64,000 bases of DNA from Schaalia radingae (GCF_900106055.1 NZ_LT629792.1:1612001-1676000), one strand, 5' to 3'. Shown: positions 17,902 through 27,846, numbered from the stretch's first letter. Notes: generated by a model from the sequence alone, not told the origin. Program-made: numbers and translations.

Positions 17902-20102
17902 ATGACGATACGCTTTCTGATCTACCCCGTGATAGCTTCGATAATTGTCAATGTTGAAGCACACCCGCGTTCGACATTGAGCCGCGAGCGCCCACAAGGC
18001 CCTTCAACGCCTCCTCTTGTAGCCGCGCAGCCCATCAAAGCGTCTCCCCGTCGCTTCGATATCCAGGGTCTGCGGGCGATCTGCATGGTGCAGGTGCTTC
18101 TCTACCACGCATGGCGCATCGGCTCCCCATCGGTGTTGACGCATTCATCATGATTTCCGCTTACCTGATGACGTCGTCATTCGTGCGTCGTTCAGAAGCC
18201 GGACGCATGCCGTTTTTCCTGGAGCGCTGGGCCAACACATTCAAGCGCCTTCTTCCGCCCCTCGTCGTCACTGTCTTCGCCACCGTTATTGCCTCCTTCA
18301 TCATTCTTCCGCGCTCACGGTGGGTCGAACAGACCATCCAGGGATTCGCGTCAGTGACCTACTGGCAGAACTGGCGCCTGGTGTCGGTTGCCGCCGACTA
18401 CTACGCCAATGACTCCGGGCTTGCCAGCCCCCTGCAGCACCTGTGGTCCATGTCAATGCAGGGCCAGGTGTTCCTGCTCTGGCCATTCCTCATGACGTTG
18501 TGTGTTCTGCTGGCACGCAGGAAGCGGCACCTGATTCGCCCTGTCGTCTGCGCTGCATTCACGCTGCTGACCGTTGCGTCACTGATGTGGCTCCTGACAG
18601 CGGCCCCAGATGACGCGAGCATTTATTTCGATACACGTGCACGAATCTGGGAGTTCTCCCTCGGCTCAGCAATCGCAGCCGCAGCGCCATGGCTCCGTCA
18701 CCTGCGCCCCTGGGGCCGCCTGATGTCATGGGTGGGTCTGGTCGTCCTGCTGATCTACAGCCTGGTGAGCATCGGCACCTATCCAGGTCCCATGGCCGCA
18801 GTCCCCATGCTCGCGGTTTCCACAATCCTTCTCTTCCCCAGCAAATCGCCTCGCTCAGCCGCAGCATTTCTGTCCACGCGGCCGCTGCCGAATCTGGGCG
18901 ACATTTCCTACGCCGTATATCTGGTTCACTGGCCCATTTTCACGCTCACCCTGGCTGCCCTCGGCCAGCACCGACTCACGGTGGTCGAGGGACTGCTTGC
19001 CATCGCAGTGTCCATCGTTGTCGCAGTAGTTCTGACCCGTGCGGTCGATGATCCGGCGCGTAAGGGTCGCTGGGTCAATGCACGTACCCGCAACAAGGCG
19101 ATCGTGGCGTTGGCAAGCGTTCTGGCTGGAGCTGTGCCTCTGGCCGCCACGTACTGGACTCTGCATGTCAAAGCTCAGGACGACCTGATGAACCTCACGG
19201 ATCTGCAGAATAACGTGGTCTCCGAAACTCACCCCGGTGCCACGATTTTCGACACGAGCAGTGAGAGCACATACTCCGCATCTGACAGCGATGCGACCAC
19301 TGACGGCAACATGCAGCCGGTTGTTTTTGACGAGGATCCGCTGCCCAGCCCGTTTGCCTTGGACAAGCAGTGGGCCTCGTATTCCAATCCGTGTGACGCG
19401 GATGGACAACGCCTGTTCAACACTGACGACGGGTCGTGCCGAACCTATGCGGCAGATGACCAGCACTCCGAAGGCCACATTCTGATTGCCGGAGATTCTC
19501 ACGCTGAACAGATGATTCTGACGCAGGTCAGCATGTTCCTGGACGCGGCACAATGGAATGCGACTGCCGTCCTGCAGGGCGGGTGCTCGTGGGGAATGCC
19601 GGACAGCTACGAGGGGACCTGTCAGGAACGCAACCAGAATCTGCTGGACTACATGGACATGCACGACTTCGATGCGGTGATGCTGGTCAGTACGGCCGCT
19701 TCTCCTGATTCCCCTGATGAAAGCCTGGTCAGCGGTCTGGAAGACCTCGTCACCTACCTGAATGAGCGTGGGATCCCGGTGGTCGGTGTGCGCGACAATC
19801 TGCGCTCAGAGCAGAACCTGTTTGACTGCTCTGATTCCAATCCAACCGACGGGACGTACGGCGGATGCCTGTTGGAGCGCGCTGCGTATTTCCCTGACGC
19901 TGATCCGACCGACCAGCTCAGCTCCAGCCTTGACTTCACGCAGATTGACATGACGGATCAGGCTTTCTGTTTCGATCAGGTGTGCCCGACCCTCATTGGA
20001 AACATTTCCGTCTACCTTGACGACAATCACGTCACGCTCGACTATGCGAAGACAATGGCTCCCGCATTCAGCAGGAAAGTTGGTGAGGTTCTGGGCGCAT
20101 GA
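17902..20102 (+). pseudogene. OatA-like O-acyltransferase (AT3 + SGNH), frameshifted near 18120
   Basis: The 5' part encodes the AT3 signature RRFDIQGLRAICMVQVLLYHA in one frame; the rest (IGVDAFIMISAYLM onward) continues in another from about 18111. Adding one C to the CCCC run at about 18123-18126 would join them exactly where family members read LYHA...GVDxF. The downstream frame has about ten membrane segments and ends in an SGNH domain (IAGDSHAEQ near 19485, DNHVTLDYA near 20030). An intact protein would be about 730 aa and would O-acetylate a wall polymer. The start near 17902 is uncertain. The break may be a real mutation, phase variation or a sequencing error. Confidence 0.75.
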
Positions 20103-20139
20103 ACGCCCTCGCCAATCCGTATGGAATGAACGAGGGCGT
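20103..20139. terminator. Bidirectional hairpin between convergent genes
   Basis: ACGCCCTCG and CGAGGGCGT form a 9-bp stem with a 19-base loop directly after the acyltransferase stop and before the end of the oxidoreductase gene on the other strand. There is no clear T-tract. Confidence 0.4.
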
Positions 20140-20185
20140 CCGGCGGTCACCTTGATGAGGGGCGACCTGACAAGTGCGTCAGTAT

Positions 20186-21217
20186 TCAGTTATCGAAGTG
20201 CACGACCTCATTGGATGAAGCGGACTTCAGGATTGCTTCGACTACGCGCAGCGCAGCAAGGCCGTCATTCATCGTGACGTGCTCATCGCCAACGCCCCAG
20301 ATGGCGTCGCGGAAGTGCTCCTGCTCCACGGCGATCGGCTCACGCTTGGTCAAGGCGTAGCGCGTCATGGTGCCTTCGGACACTCCGCGGAATGCGGCGA
20401 TCTGATCCCACTGGACAGGCATCTGGCCGTTTTCGAAGAAGGTCAGATCCCCCATCACGGTGTTGGCGACCAGCGCGCCATGCTCGCCGGTGACGATCGT
20501 GGTGCGGTCCTTGTACGGAGTGAGCCAGTTGACCAGGTGGTTGACCAGCACTCCGTTGGCGAAACGACCCGACACCGTGACCATGTCCTCGTGTTCACGC
20601 CCCGACCGGTACGCGGTCTGTGCGAATAGTTCGGCATAGGTGGAGCCGGCGACCCATGCGGCCAGATCCACGTCGTGAGTGGCCAGATCCTTGACCACGC
20701 CGACATCGGAAATACGAGCCGGGAATGGGGACTGACGACGCGTGACGATCTGGTAGACCTGACCGAGCTGCCCGTCCTGAACGCGGCGACGCATCTCCAT
20801 AATCGCCGGGTTGCAGCGCTCCACGTAGCCAACAGCGCCGACAAGTCCTGCTGCGTTGAACGCATCAGCCAGACGCTGCCCGGCCTCAACACTTGCGGCA
20901 AGCGGTTTCTCAACCAGTGTGTGAACCCCAGCTTCAGCCAGTTTGAGAGCCGCTTCCTCGTGGAAAATGGTGGGGACAGCAACAATGGCGGCGTCAATCC
21001 CGGTTTCGATCAGAGCATCAACGTCTGGAAGAACAGGCATGTCACCGGCAACGCCGAAACGGTCACCACTGGGATCGGCAATGCCGACCAGATCGAACCC
21101 TTCGGTTGAGCGTGCGTTGCGCACGTGGTGACGTCCCATCGAACCGATGCCGAGGACACCCACGCGAATAGGCTGTCCTTTCTCAATGCGATGCTGCTCG
21201 GGTGCTGATGATGTCAT
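20186..21217 (-). CDS. Gfo/Idh/MocA oxidoreductase, probable UDP-sugar 3-oxidase (WbpB/WlbA-like)
   Basis: A 343-aa NAD-dependent oxidoreductase. The Rossmann motif RVGVLGIGSMGRHHVRN is followed by VEKPLA, the family's conserved Lys motif, and a substrate domain including VGYVERCNPAI and ATHDVDLAAW. ATG 21217 is five bases after the stop of the aminotransferase gene. In a three-gene operon with an aminotransferase and a hexapeptide acetyltransferase it matches the WbpB-WbpE-WbpD set, which oxidises C3 of UDP-GlcNAcA, aminates it and acetylates it. A different 3-keto sugar cannot be excluded. Confidence 0.82.
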   Translation of the reverse strand: MTSSAPEQHRIEKGQPIRVGVLGIGSMGRHHVRNARSTEGFDLVGIADPSGDRFGVAGDMPVLPDVDALIETGIDAAIVAVPTIFHEEAALKLAEAGVHTLVEKPLAASVEAGQRLADAFNAAGLVGAVGYVERCNPAIMEMRRRVQDGQLGQVYQIVTRRQSPFPARISDVGVVKDLATHDVDLAAWVAGSTYAELFAQTAYRSGREHEDMVTVSGRFANGVLVNHLVNWLTPYKDRTTIVTGEHGALVANTVMGDLTFFENGQMPVQWDQIAAFRGVSEGTMTRYALTKREPIAVEQEHFRDAIWGVGDEHVTMNDGLAALRVVEAILKSASSNEVVHFDN

Positions 21218-21222
21218 GCGAC

Positions 21223-22344
21223 TCACGCTCCAGCCTTGGCGCATGCGGACACGGCCTCAACGATGCGATCCAGGTCTTCAGCCGACAGGGAGGGGTGAAC
21301 CGGCAGGGAGACAACCTCGCGGGCAGCCTTTTCCGTGTTCGGCAGTTCAAGACCCTCAGCGTAGGGTGCCAGGGACTGCAGGCGGTGATTCGGAATCGGG
21401 TAGTACACGCCGGAGCCGACCTGCCATTCGTCTTTCAGTGCGTCGCGGAACGCGTCGCGCTCTTCTCCGGTCGCACCTTCCAGACGGATTGTGTACTGGT
21501 GGTAGACGTGTGAGTAGCCTTCCGGCACGGTCGGGGTGACCACGCCGTCCACAGAGGCGAGACCCTCGCTGAGCTTTGCAGCGTTCTCCTTGCGGGTCTT
21601 CGTCCAGCCTGCGAGTTTCTTCAGCTGTGTGCGCCCAACAGCAGCAGCCACATCGGTCATACGGTTGTTCAGGCCGACCAGCTCATTGGCGTACTGCTTT
21701 TCCATGCCCTGGTTTCGGATCAGGCGGCAGCGGCGAGCAAGCTCATCGTCAGCGGTGGTGACCATGCCGCCCTCAAGGGACGTCATGTTCTTCGTCGGGT
21801 AGAAGGAGAAGGATCCCCAACTGCCGAACGTCCCCACCGGCTTGCCGTTGATCGACGCGGCGTGTGCCTGCGCGCAGTCTTCGAAGACCTGCAGATTGTG
21901 CTTCTTGGCGATCTCAAGGATGGCGGGCATGTTGGCCGGCAGGCCGTACAGGTGCACGACCTCGATGGCCACGGTCTTATCAGTGATTGCAGCTTCAACG
22001 CTGGCCGGATCCAAAGTGAACGTATTGACGTCAATATCAGCGAACACAGGGTTGGCTCCGGCGATGGCAACGGAGTTGCCGGTGGCAGCGAAGGTGAAGG
22101 ACGGCACGATCACTTCAGCATCTTCAGGAAGCTGCGACGCCAGAGTGGCGACGTGCTGAGCTGATGTGCCGGAGTTGACGGCCACGCAGTTCACGCCTGC
22201 GACAACCTGCTCAGAGAATTCTTCTTCGAAAGCCTTGACCTGAGGGCCCTGAACAACCATTCCGGTTGCGAGCACGTCGTCAACAGCCTGACGCTCGTCG
22301 TCACCGATCAGTGGCTTTGCAGGCGGAATAAATGCACGTTCCAT
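21223..22344 (-). CDS. DegT/DnrJ/EryC1 sugar aminotransferase (WbpE-like)
   Basis: A 373-aa PLP-dependent aminotransferase acting on a UDP-keto-sugar. SFTFAATGNSVAIAGANPVF (about 82-101), FEDCAQAHAA (about 154-163) and SFYPTKNMTSLEGGM, with the PLP-binding Lys at about 185, are all present, and length is normal. The start ATG overlaps the stop of the upstream acetyltransferase by one base (TAATG), showing tight coupling. With its partners it most likely installs a 3-amino group. The exact sugar is inferred from the operon. Confidence 0.87.
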   Translation of the reverse strand: MERAFIPPAKPLIGDDERQAVDDVLATGMVVQGPQVKAFEEEFSEQVVAGVNCVAVNSGTSAQHVATLASQLPEDAEVIVPSFTFAATGNSVAIAGANPVFADIDVNTFTLDPASVEAAITDKTVAIEVVHLYGLPANMPAILEIAKKHNLQVFEDCAQAHAASINGKPVGTFGSWGSFSFYPTKNMTSLEGGMVTTADDELARRCRLIRNQGMEKQYANELVGLNNRMTDVAAAVGRTQLKKLAGWTKTRKENAAKLSEGLASVDGVVTPTVPEGYSHVYHQYTIRLEGATGEERDAFRDALKDEWQVGSGVYYPIPNHRLQSLAPYAEGLELPNTEKAAREVVSLPVHPSLSAEDLDRIVEAVSACAKAGA

Positions 22345-23006
22345 TAGTGAGAAACCTCTTTCAACGTTGTCTGTCCATCACTTGATTGTTCTTCGTAGTA
22401 CACGTCACCGGTCAGGGGGCAGCGGTACAGTGTCTGCCCCTCGTTCACCGATTCGAGAGCGCTGCGGGCGCCTTCGTCAATGTCATGTCGATCCACTGGT
22501 TCAAGGCGTGCACCCGAGCGGCCGACCCACCCAATGCGCCTGGCTGGCACGCCGGCAACAAGGGCGAAATCAGGGACGTCCTTCGTGACGACTGCTCCGG
22601 CAGCGACTGTGGCCCATGCGCCGATCGTCACGGGCGCCACGCACACGCTGCGAGCGCCAATTGCGGCGCCTTCCTTGATGGTGACGCCAACCGGCTCCCA
22701 GTCAGATGCAGATTTGATGGTTCCATCCGGGTTGACGGCCCTGGGGAAGTGATCGTTGGTCAGGACTGCTGCCGGACCGATAAAGACACCATCGGCAAGG
22801 GATGCGGGCTCATAGACAAGGGCGTAGTTCTGCACTTTGCAGTTGTTCCCCATGTGAACGCCCTCGCCAATATAGGCACCACGGCCAACGATGCAGTTTT
22901 CACCGATGTGAGCATCTTCGCGTACCTGGGCGAGGTGCCAGATGCTCGAGCCCTCGCCTATCGACGCGCTCGATGCAACATCGGCAGTATCAACAATTCT
23001 GGGCAT
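22344..23006 (-). CDS. Left-handed beta-helix N-acetyltransferase (WbpD/WlbB-like)
   Basis: A 220-aa acetyl-CoA-dependent sugar N-acetyltransferase. Hexapeptide repeats run through most of the protein (IGENCIVGRGAYIGEGVHMG, IGARSVCVAPVTIGAWATVA), and the loop VLTNDHFPRAVNPDG is typical of 3-amino-sugar N-acetyltransferases. About 30 extra C-terminal residues beyond the usual 190 include YRCPLTGDVYYEE. It is the first gene of the operon with the aminotransferase and oxidoreductase. Confidence 0.85.
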   Translation of the reverse strand: MPRIVDTADVASSASIGEGSSIWHLAQVREDAHIGENCIVGRGAYIGEGVHMGNNCKVQNYALVYEPASLADGVFIGPAAVLTNDHFPRAVNPDGTIKSASDWEPVGVTIKEGAAIGARSVCVAPVTIGAWATVAAGAVVTKDVPDFALVAGVPARRIGWVGRSGARLEPVDRHDIDEGARSALESVNEGQTLYRCPLTGDVYYEEQSSDGQTTLKEVSH

Positions 23007-23130
23007 ATACCCTCCTGACGTACTGTAGCCACTTAATCATACGCACTCACAGCCCAAGATCACAGGCACCACCCGCACACTTCGGCAATGCGCAGGCAGA
23101 GCGTGCGCACCGGTGTGGAATAATGCCAGC

Positions 23131-23805
23131 ATGGAGCGATATGAGGACACGTGGCTGATTGTGCCTTTATATAACGAGGCCACAGTTGTCAGACAGGTGA
23201 TCCAGCAGGCGCGGCGCACGTTCCCGAACATTGTGTGCGTGGACGACGGGTCAAAAGATGATTCCGCCAGACAGGCGCGTCTAGCCGGGGCACACGTGGT
23301 GACGCATCCCATTAACCTCGGTCAGGGCGCAGCGCTACAAACTGGATTCGAATACTTCCTCACCCGTACGAATGGCACGTACGCCGTCACCTTTGATGCC
23401 GATGGGCAACACCGCGTCGAAGACGCAGTGGCAATGCGCCGCACCTCAATCGATACCGACACGCCGATTATCTTCGGCTCCCGCTTCCTTGAAGGTCACG
23501 TCGATATTTCCAGTTTCAAGCGTGTGGTGCTGAAAACGGCAGCGCTGGTGACTCGCGTGCGCACCGGAATGAAACTGACCGATGCGCACAACGGTCTGCG
23601 AATGCTGCGCCGCGACGCTGTCGAACACGTGCATTTGACACAAAACCGTATGGCACATGCTTCTCAAATCGTTGCCCAACTGGCGCGTTCAAAGATGAAG
23701 TGGCTGGAATTTCCGGTCACGATCATTTACACCGACTACTCGCGCTCCAAGGGACAGTCACTGCTGAACTCCATTAATATCCTCGTCGAATTGCTGATGG
23801 GGTGA
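23131..23805 (+). CDS. GT2-family glycosyltransferase
   Basis: A 224-aa GT-A transferase. WLIVPLYNEATVVRQV, VDDGSKDDSARQA and FDADGQHRVED (the DxD motif) are the family hallmarks. It resembles enzymes that load a sugar onto polyprenyl phosphate or start glycan modification. ATG 23131 is preferred to a GTG six codons earlier. Its stop overlaps the start of a DUF2304 gene (GTGA), a pairing common in actinobacteria. It is divergent from the 3-amino-sugar operon. Confidence 0.88.
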   Translation: MERYEDTWLIVPLYNEATVVRQVIQQARRTFPNIVCVDDGSKDDSARQARLAGAHVVTHPINLGQGAALQTGFEYFLTRTNGTYAVTFDADGQHRVEDAVAMRRTSIDTDTPIIFGSRFLEGHVDISSFKRVVLKTAALVTRVRTGMKLTDAHNGLRMLRRDAVEHVHLTQNRMAHASQIVAQLARSKMKWLEFPVTIIYTDYSRSKGQSLLNSINILVELLMG

Positions 23806-24302
23806 GCGACATGTTGACAAATTACTGGCTTATCAAGCTACTCCTGCTGGCGGGGCTGCTGCTGCTGGCATGGTTCGTCATGCGTCCCATACGCAATCCG
23901 AACCAACTGGCGCTCAAACGCCTCGGCATGCTGCTGATGATCGTCTTTGCAGCATTCGCGGTGCTCTTTCCCGGTCTGCTGAACCGTCTGGCCGCATGGC
24001 TGGGCGTGGAGCGAGGCATCAACCTCCTGCTCTACGCGTTGGTTTTGGCTTTCTTCATGCAAGTTGCCACGACGTATCGGCGCGATGCCGATACGGAAAA
24101 GCGCTTAACTCAGTTAGCTCGCGCTATCGCACTGTCAACACACCCGCCGCTTCCTCACTATCGTGATGACGATACATATTCTGGGACAACCTCTGACAGC
24201 GTTTTCCCTGCCGATACCACGGAATCAACGGAACCTGTGCCAGATGGCGATGAAACGAAAGATGCCGGCGCCCCCCTCGACAATGACGCTGACGACAAGT
24301 AG
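23802..24302 (+). CDS. DUF2304 small membrane protein
   Basis: A 166-aa protein with three hydrophobic helices: about 8-26 (LIKLLLLAGLLLLAWFVM), about 40-58 and about 70-90 (INLLLYALVLAFFMQVAT), then a charged segment and an acidic tail. It matches DUF2304, whose members sit next to GT2 transferases and are thought to help flip or hold the lipid-linked sugar. The start is the GTG overlapping the upstream stop; ATG 23811 is possible. Confidence 0.78.
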   Translation: MSDMLTNYWLIKLLLLAGLLLLAWFVMRPIRNPNQLALKRLGMLLMIVFAAFAVLFPGLLNRLAAWLGVERGINLLLYALVLAFFMQVATTYRRDADTEKRLTQLARAIALSTHPPLPHYRDDDTYSGTTSDSVFPADTTESTEPVPDGDETKDAGAPLDNDADDK

Positions 24303-24452
24303 CATCGGCGGTCAATCTGGGCAACGACGGCGCTTTGACCTCGGGCTGCGTACGCTAGCACGCCAGGGGCCGTATACGCATGGGGAACGACACGACAAAC
24401 CTTACAGTCTCAATAACGTTTGGATAACGATTTTCCGGTACAATCACACTCA

Positions 24453-25775
24453 ATGAGTACAGCCAAACGATTTCTTGCGTTTCGCGCAATGCAACATAGC
24501 GCCACTGAATTTCGATACTTCAGCGCGATTCGCGCTGTCCTCGGCGTGCTGGTCTCGCTTGTATTGTTAGCAGGCTGTACAGGCTTCTTTGTGATTAAAG
24601 ATTTTCGTGACCAACTCTCCGAAAACATCATCGATATCAGCGATTTCGACAAGGGTGGCACGACCGACGAAGAGAAACCACCAGGGGACCCTTTCGCCGG
24701 CAAAGCACTGAACATTCTGGTTTCCGGCATTGATTCGCGTCTCAACGCAGACTACGCGTATGGCGATCCCGACAAGATCGACACCATTCGCTCCGATACC
24801 ACGATGATCGTGCACATCTCGCAGGATCGCTCGAGGGTACAGGTGGTGTCGATTCCGCGTGACCTGATGACGACGATCCCCTCATGCCAGTCAGCCGAAG
24901 GCTACGAGACCTACGAACACTATGGCCAGTTCAACTCTGCCTTTGCTGACGGAGCAGGCAAAGATGACATCGCCGGCGGGATCGCATGCACGAAAGCGAC
25001 TGTCGAGTTATTGACAGGACTTGAGCTGGACGGGTTCGTCGTCGTCGATTTCGCTGGTTTTGCGCATATGGTGGACGCGCTCGGCGGAGTCTGGTTTGAC
25101 GTGCCGTCAACCATTGAAAACGACGACTCGAACATCTACTTTGATCCAGGATGCCAGCATCTCGACGGGCGTCGTGCCCTCGACTACGCCCGCGTACGCT
25201 ACGGAGTGGAAGATTCCGACGGGTCCGACCTTGAGCGCATCGGCCGCCAGCAAGCACTCGTGGGTGTCATATTCAACACACTACTGTCCAAGAACTTCAT
25301 CACCGACATGCCGGCATTGCTGTCGTTCCTCAAGCAGACTCTGGCGGCGCTCAAGATGTCCAGTGAATTCGCCGACATCACTGATGACGCGGGACTGCTC
25401 ATGTCACTGGCAAGTATCAGCCGTGAAAACATCCAATTTCTCATGATGCCGAACACGCCAGATGACTACGACCCCAACAGGGTCGTCGCAGTTGAGCCCG
25501 ACGCCACTGAGGTGTGGAATGCTCTTGCCAACGATGAACCGTACCCACCTGGCAGCGAGTACCGCGATGGCAACGGCGTGATGCGCACAGTCCCCTACCC
25601 TGAGGGCGATGGGCAATCCAGTGATGACAGCTCCGGGGCATTCGACGACTCTGATAACACCGAGATTGACGGCGGTAATGCAACCAACGAGGCACCGGGC
25701 CCTGACCTGCTGTCAGAGGATCTCTCAGATGAGTCAGCTGAGAGCACCCCAAGTTGTCCTCCGACCGGCCACTAA
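24453..25775 (+). CDS. LytR-CpsA-Psr (LCP) family glycan ligase
   Basis: A 440-aa membrane-anchored enzyme that moves an undecaprenyl-linked polymer onto peptidoglycan outside the membrane. One N-terminal membrane helix (VLGVLVSLVLLAGCTGFFVI, about residues 30-50) precedes the LCP domain: LNILVSGIDSR, DTTMIVHIS, VVSIPRDLM, YEHYGQFNSAF, LDYARVRYG and DLERIGRQQ, including the conserved Arg residues. A Ser/Asp/Glu-rich C-terminal tail follows. ATG 24453 is preferred over an upstream start at 24420. Its position by the polysaccharide genes suggests it attaches their product. Confidence 0.9.
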   Translation: MSTAKRFLAFRAMQHSATEFRYFSAIRAVLGVLVSLVLLAGCTGFFVIKDFRDQLSENIIDISDFDKGGTTDEEKPPGDPFAGKALNILVSGIDSRLNADYAYGDPDKIDTIRSDTTMIVHISQDRSRVQVVSIPRDLMTTIPSCQSAEGYETYEHYGQFNSAFADGAGKDDIAGGIACTKATVELLTGLELDGFVVVDFAGFAHMVDALGGVWFDVPSTIENDDSNIYFDPGCQHLDGRRALDYARVRYGVEDSDGSDLERIGRQQALVGVIFNTLLSKNFITDMPALLSFLKQTLAALKMSSEFADITDDAGLLMSLASISRENIQFLMMPNTPDDYDPNRVVAVEPDATEVWNALANDEPYPPGSEYRDGNGVMRTVPYPEGDGQSSDDSSGAFDDSDNTEIDGGNATNEAPGPDLLSEDLSDESAESTPSCPPTGH

Positions 25776-25823
25776 ACGTCGAGCCGATACGTTTCGCACG
25801 CGTCCTCGTCTTTTTTGTTGTGC

Positions 25824-25851
25824 CGAGTGGTCGCGTGCAAGCGACCACTCG
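25824..25851. repeat. 28-bp palindromic repeat, copy 1
   Basis: Half-sites CGAGTGGTCGC and GCGACCACTCG around a GTGCAA centre, 48 bases after the first LCP gene. A T-run (TCTTTTTTG) lies before it on the plus strand, the wrong side for a terminator of that gene. It is the leftmost copy in the window. Confidence 0.9.
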
Positions 25852-26037
25852 GCGCCACACTGAGCGACAGGATTTGAGACACCGATCAGGCATACGAGCA
25901 CCTTGAGCCCAATACAACGTAAATTAGACACCGGTACCCATTGGCGTGCCGCGAAGTCTCTCGCTTCTATGATGCTGTGCATTCTCGATTGCATGCGACG
26001 CACTGCCGAAGAACTCAACGAGTAAGGAATATTCGAC

Positions 26038-27660
26038 GTGACAGACCATCCCCCGTCATTTGCACCTGACCCGGGTCGGTCTCGCCCTCGTGCCAATGAT
26101 GCGCACAAAATCTCCGAGCATCGCCGCATGCCAGATGCGCAGCGCTCGCCAGGCCGCAGTGCAGCGAGCCACCTGCGCACAACATCCGATGCTCCCGCAG
26201 ATCCGAACCCCGCGGCCACACCTCAGCGCCGTTCCTTCCGTGATCCGTATGCTCGCCGTGGTACTCCTGACCCATCATCCAACTCTTCTCGCGTCCAACA
26301 GTCCGGAGGAAGCAGCGCTACCCACGCTGATTCACATTCGCGTGCAGATCGTGGCGGCCCTGTCCACCTGGGCCGTGCGTCCTCACACAGCTCCGGCACC
26401 CATTCCTCACAGCAATCCTCCGCTCGCAATCAGCCGGCCGAGCCAACCAGGCGCATGCCATCACACACCACGCCGCGCAATCAGCGGCAACAGCCACCCT
26501 CGTTCCTGCCGGCCGACCAGGTGCGTCAGCTTCAATCTCAACGCGCTGCGCTCTCTGGCACCAACGATGACGGGACGCCCGCGACGCCGCGCCAGCAGGC
26601 TTTTCATCCGCCACGCCAATGGACGATTCCTGAGCGTTCGCATCCAGCGCAACAGTACGGCTCGTCCGGCCCATATGGCTCCTCAGAGCCCTCCAGCTCA
26701 TCCGCGCGCGACCGCGCACGCCCGCGACGCCGGCGTCACAGGCGCTGGCCACTCGTCCTCGTCATCATTCTGGTGCTCATCATCGGATGGCCGGCATTCC
26801 TCGTCTGGGATGCGAACCAGCACCTCGGGCGAGTTGACGCACTCACCACGAACGCGGACACTCCTGGCACCACATACCTGCTCGTCGGTTCAGATTCCCG
26901 GGCCGATGGAGCCGTCGCTGACGGTACCGAGGGCGCTCGAGCCGACTCGATTCTGCTGATCAACGTCGCGCCCAACAGTCAGGCCACCGCAATTTCACTG
27001 CCTCGCGACACGTACGTGTCGGATCCGGACTACGGCGACATCAAGCTCAACGCAGCCTACTCCCTGGGAGGTCCCAACCAGCTGGTCGCAACGGTCGAAT
27101 CGCTTACCGGACTCACCGTGGATCACTACGTCGAAATCGGAATGGGCGGCGTGGGAACAATCGTTGACGCGCTGGGGGGCATCAATTTGTGCCTCGACAT
27201 GGACGTGAATGACGAGCTGTCCGAGCTGAACTGGCAGGCCGGATGCCACGACGCCGATGGTCGCACCGCGTTGGCATTTTCACGCATGCGTTATTCAGAT
27301 CCGCTCGGTGACATCGGCAGAGCCGAGCGCCAACGCCAGGTCATCACCAAGACCATCGGGACGGCCCTGTCCCCCAGTGTCCTGCTCAACCCGATAGCCA
27401 CCCTGAGAGTTGAACGCGCCGGAGCGAGTTCACTCACCGCCGACAAGTCCGCATATTCAACCGACCTTGCCCGATTGGTGTGGGCATTCAAGTCAGCCAG
27501 TGACGCCCAACTCATGGGTGCACCGCCCATCGAATCCATGGGCTTTGAAATCGGATCTGGCTCAGCCGTTTTGCTGCGCGATACAACTGCGCCCGAGTTC
27601 TTCGCCAAAGTCGCACGCGGCCAGATCACGCCAGAGGACCTCAACCAGCTTGACGGGTAG
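26038..27660 (+). CDS. LCP-family glycan ligase with long disordered cytoplasmic N-terminus
   Basis: A 540-aa second LCP protein. Residues 1 to about 235 are a low-complexity, Ser/Pro/Gln/Arg-rich tail ending in a basic stretch (RARPRRRRHRRWP). A single membrane helix follows (LVLVIILVLIIGWPAFLVW), then the extracellular LCP domain: YLLVGSDSRADG, DSILLINV, SLPRDTYVSDP, IKLNAAYSLGG, LAFSRMRYSDPLGDIGRAER. GTG 26038 follows AAGGA by about ten bases. The neighbouring first LCP gene is separated by 262 bases carrying a palindromic repeat. Family is certain; which polymer it ligates is not known. Confidence 0.9.
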   Translation: MTDHPPSFAPDPGRSRPRANDAHKISEHRRMPDAQRSPGRSAASHLRTTSDAPADPNPAATPQRRSFRDPYARRGTPDPSSNSSRVQQSGGSSATHADSHSRADRGGPVHLGRASSHSSGTHSSQQSSARNQPAEPTRRMPSHTTPRNQRQQPPSFLPADQVRQLQSQRAALSGTNDDGTPATPRQQAFHPPRQWTIPERSHPAQQYGSSGPYGSSEPSSSSARDRARPRRRRHRRWPLVLVIILVLIIGWPAFLVWDANQHLGRVDALTTNADTPGTTYLLVGSDSRADGAVADGTEGARADSILLINVAPNSQATAISLPRDTYVSDPDYGDIKLNAAYSLGGPNQLVATVESLTGLTVDHYVEIGMGGVGTIVDALGGINLCLDMDVNDELSELNWQAGCHDADGRTALAFSRMRYSDPLGDIGRAERQRQVITKTIGTALSPSVLLNPIATLRVERAGASSLTADKSAYSTDLARLVWAFKSASDAQLMGAPPIESMGFEIGSGSAVLLRDTTAPEFFAKVARGQITPEDLNQLDG

Positions 27661-27779
27661 GTCGCTAGTGCGGTCCACCTTGTAGTCGGCCGACACTCAA
27701 TGGTGCGCGCCACCTGCAGACTAAACGAGCGCCACCGCGTGCGCACGCTCCCCTATCCTTGGCGGCGACATGACAAAGC

Positions 27780-27817
27780 CGCCCTCGTCACTGTCGAAAA
27801 CACCAATGACGAGGGCG
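27780..27817. terminator. Bidirectional terminator-like hairpin
   Basis: CGCCCTCGTCA and TGACGAGGGCG form an 11-bp stem with a 16-base loop, between the convergent LCP and galE genes. No strong T-tract is seen on either side. Confidence 0.5.
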
Positions 27818-27846
27818 ACCCGTGAGCCTGTAAGGTCCGCCGGCTC

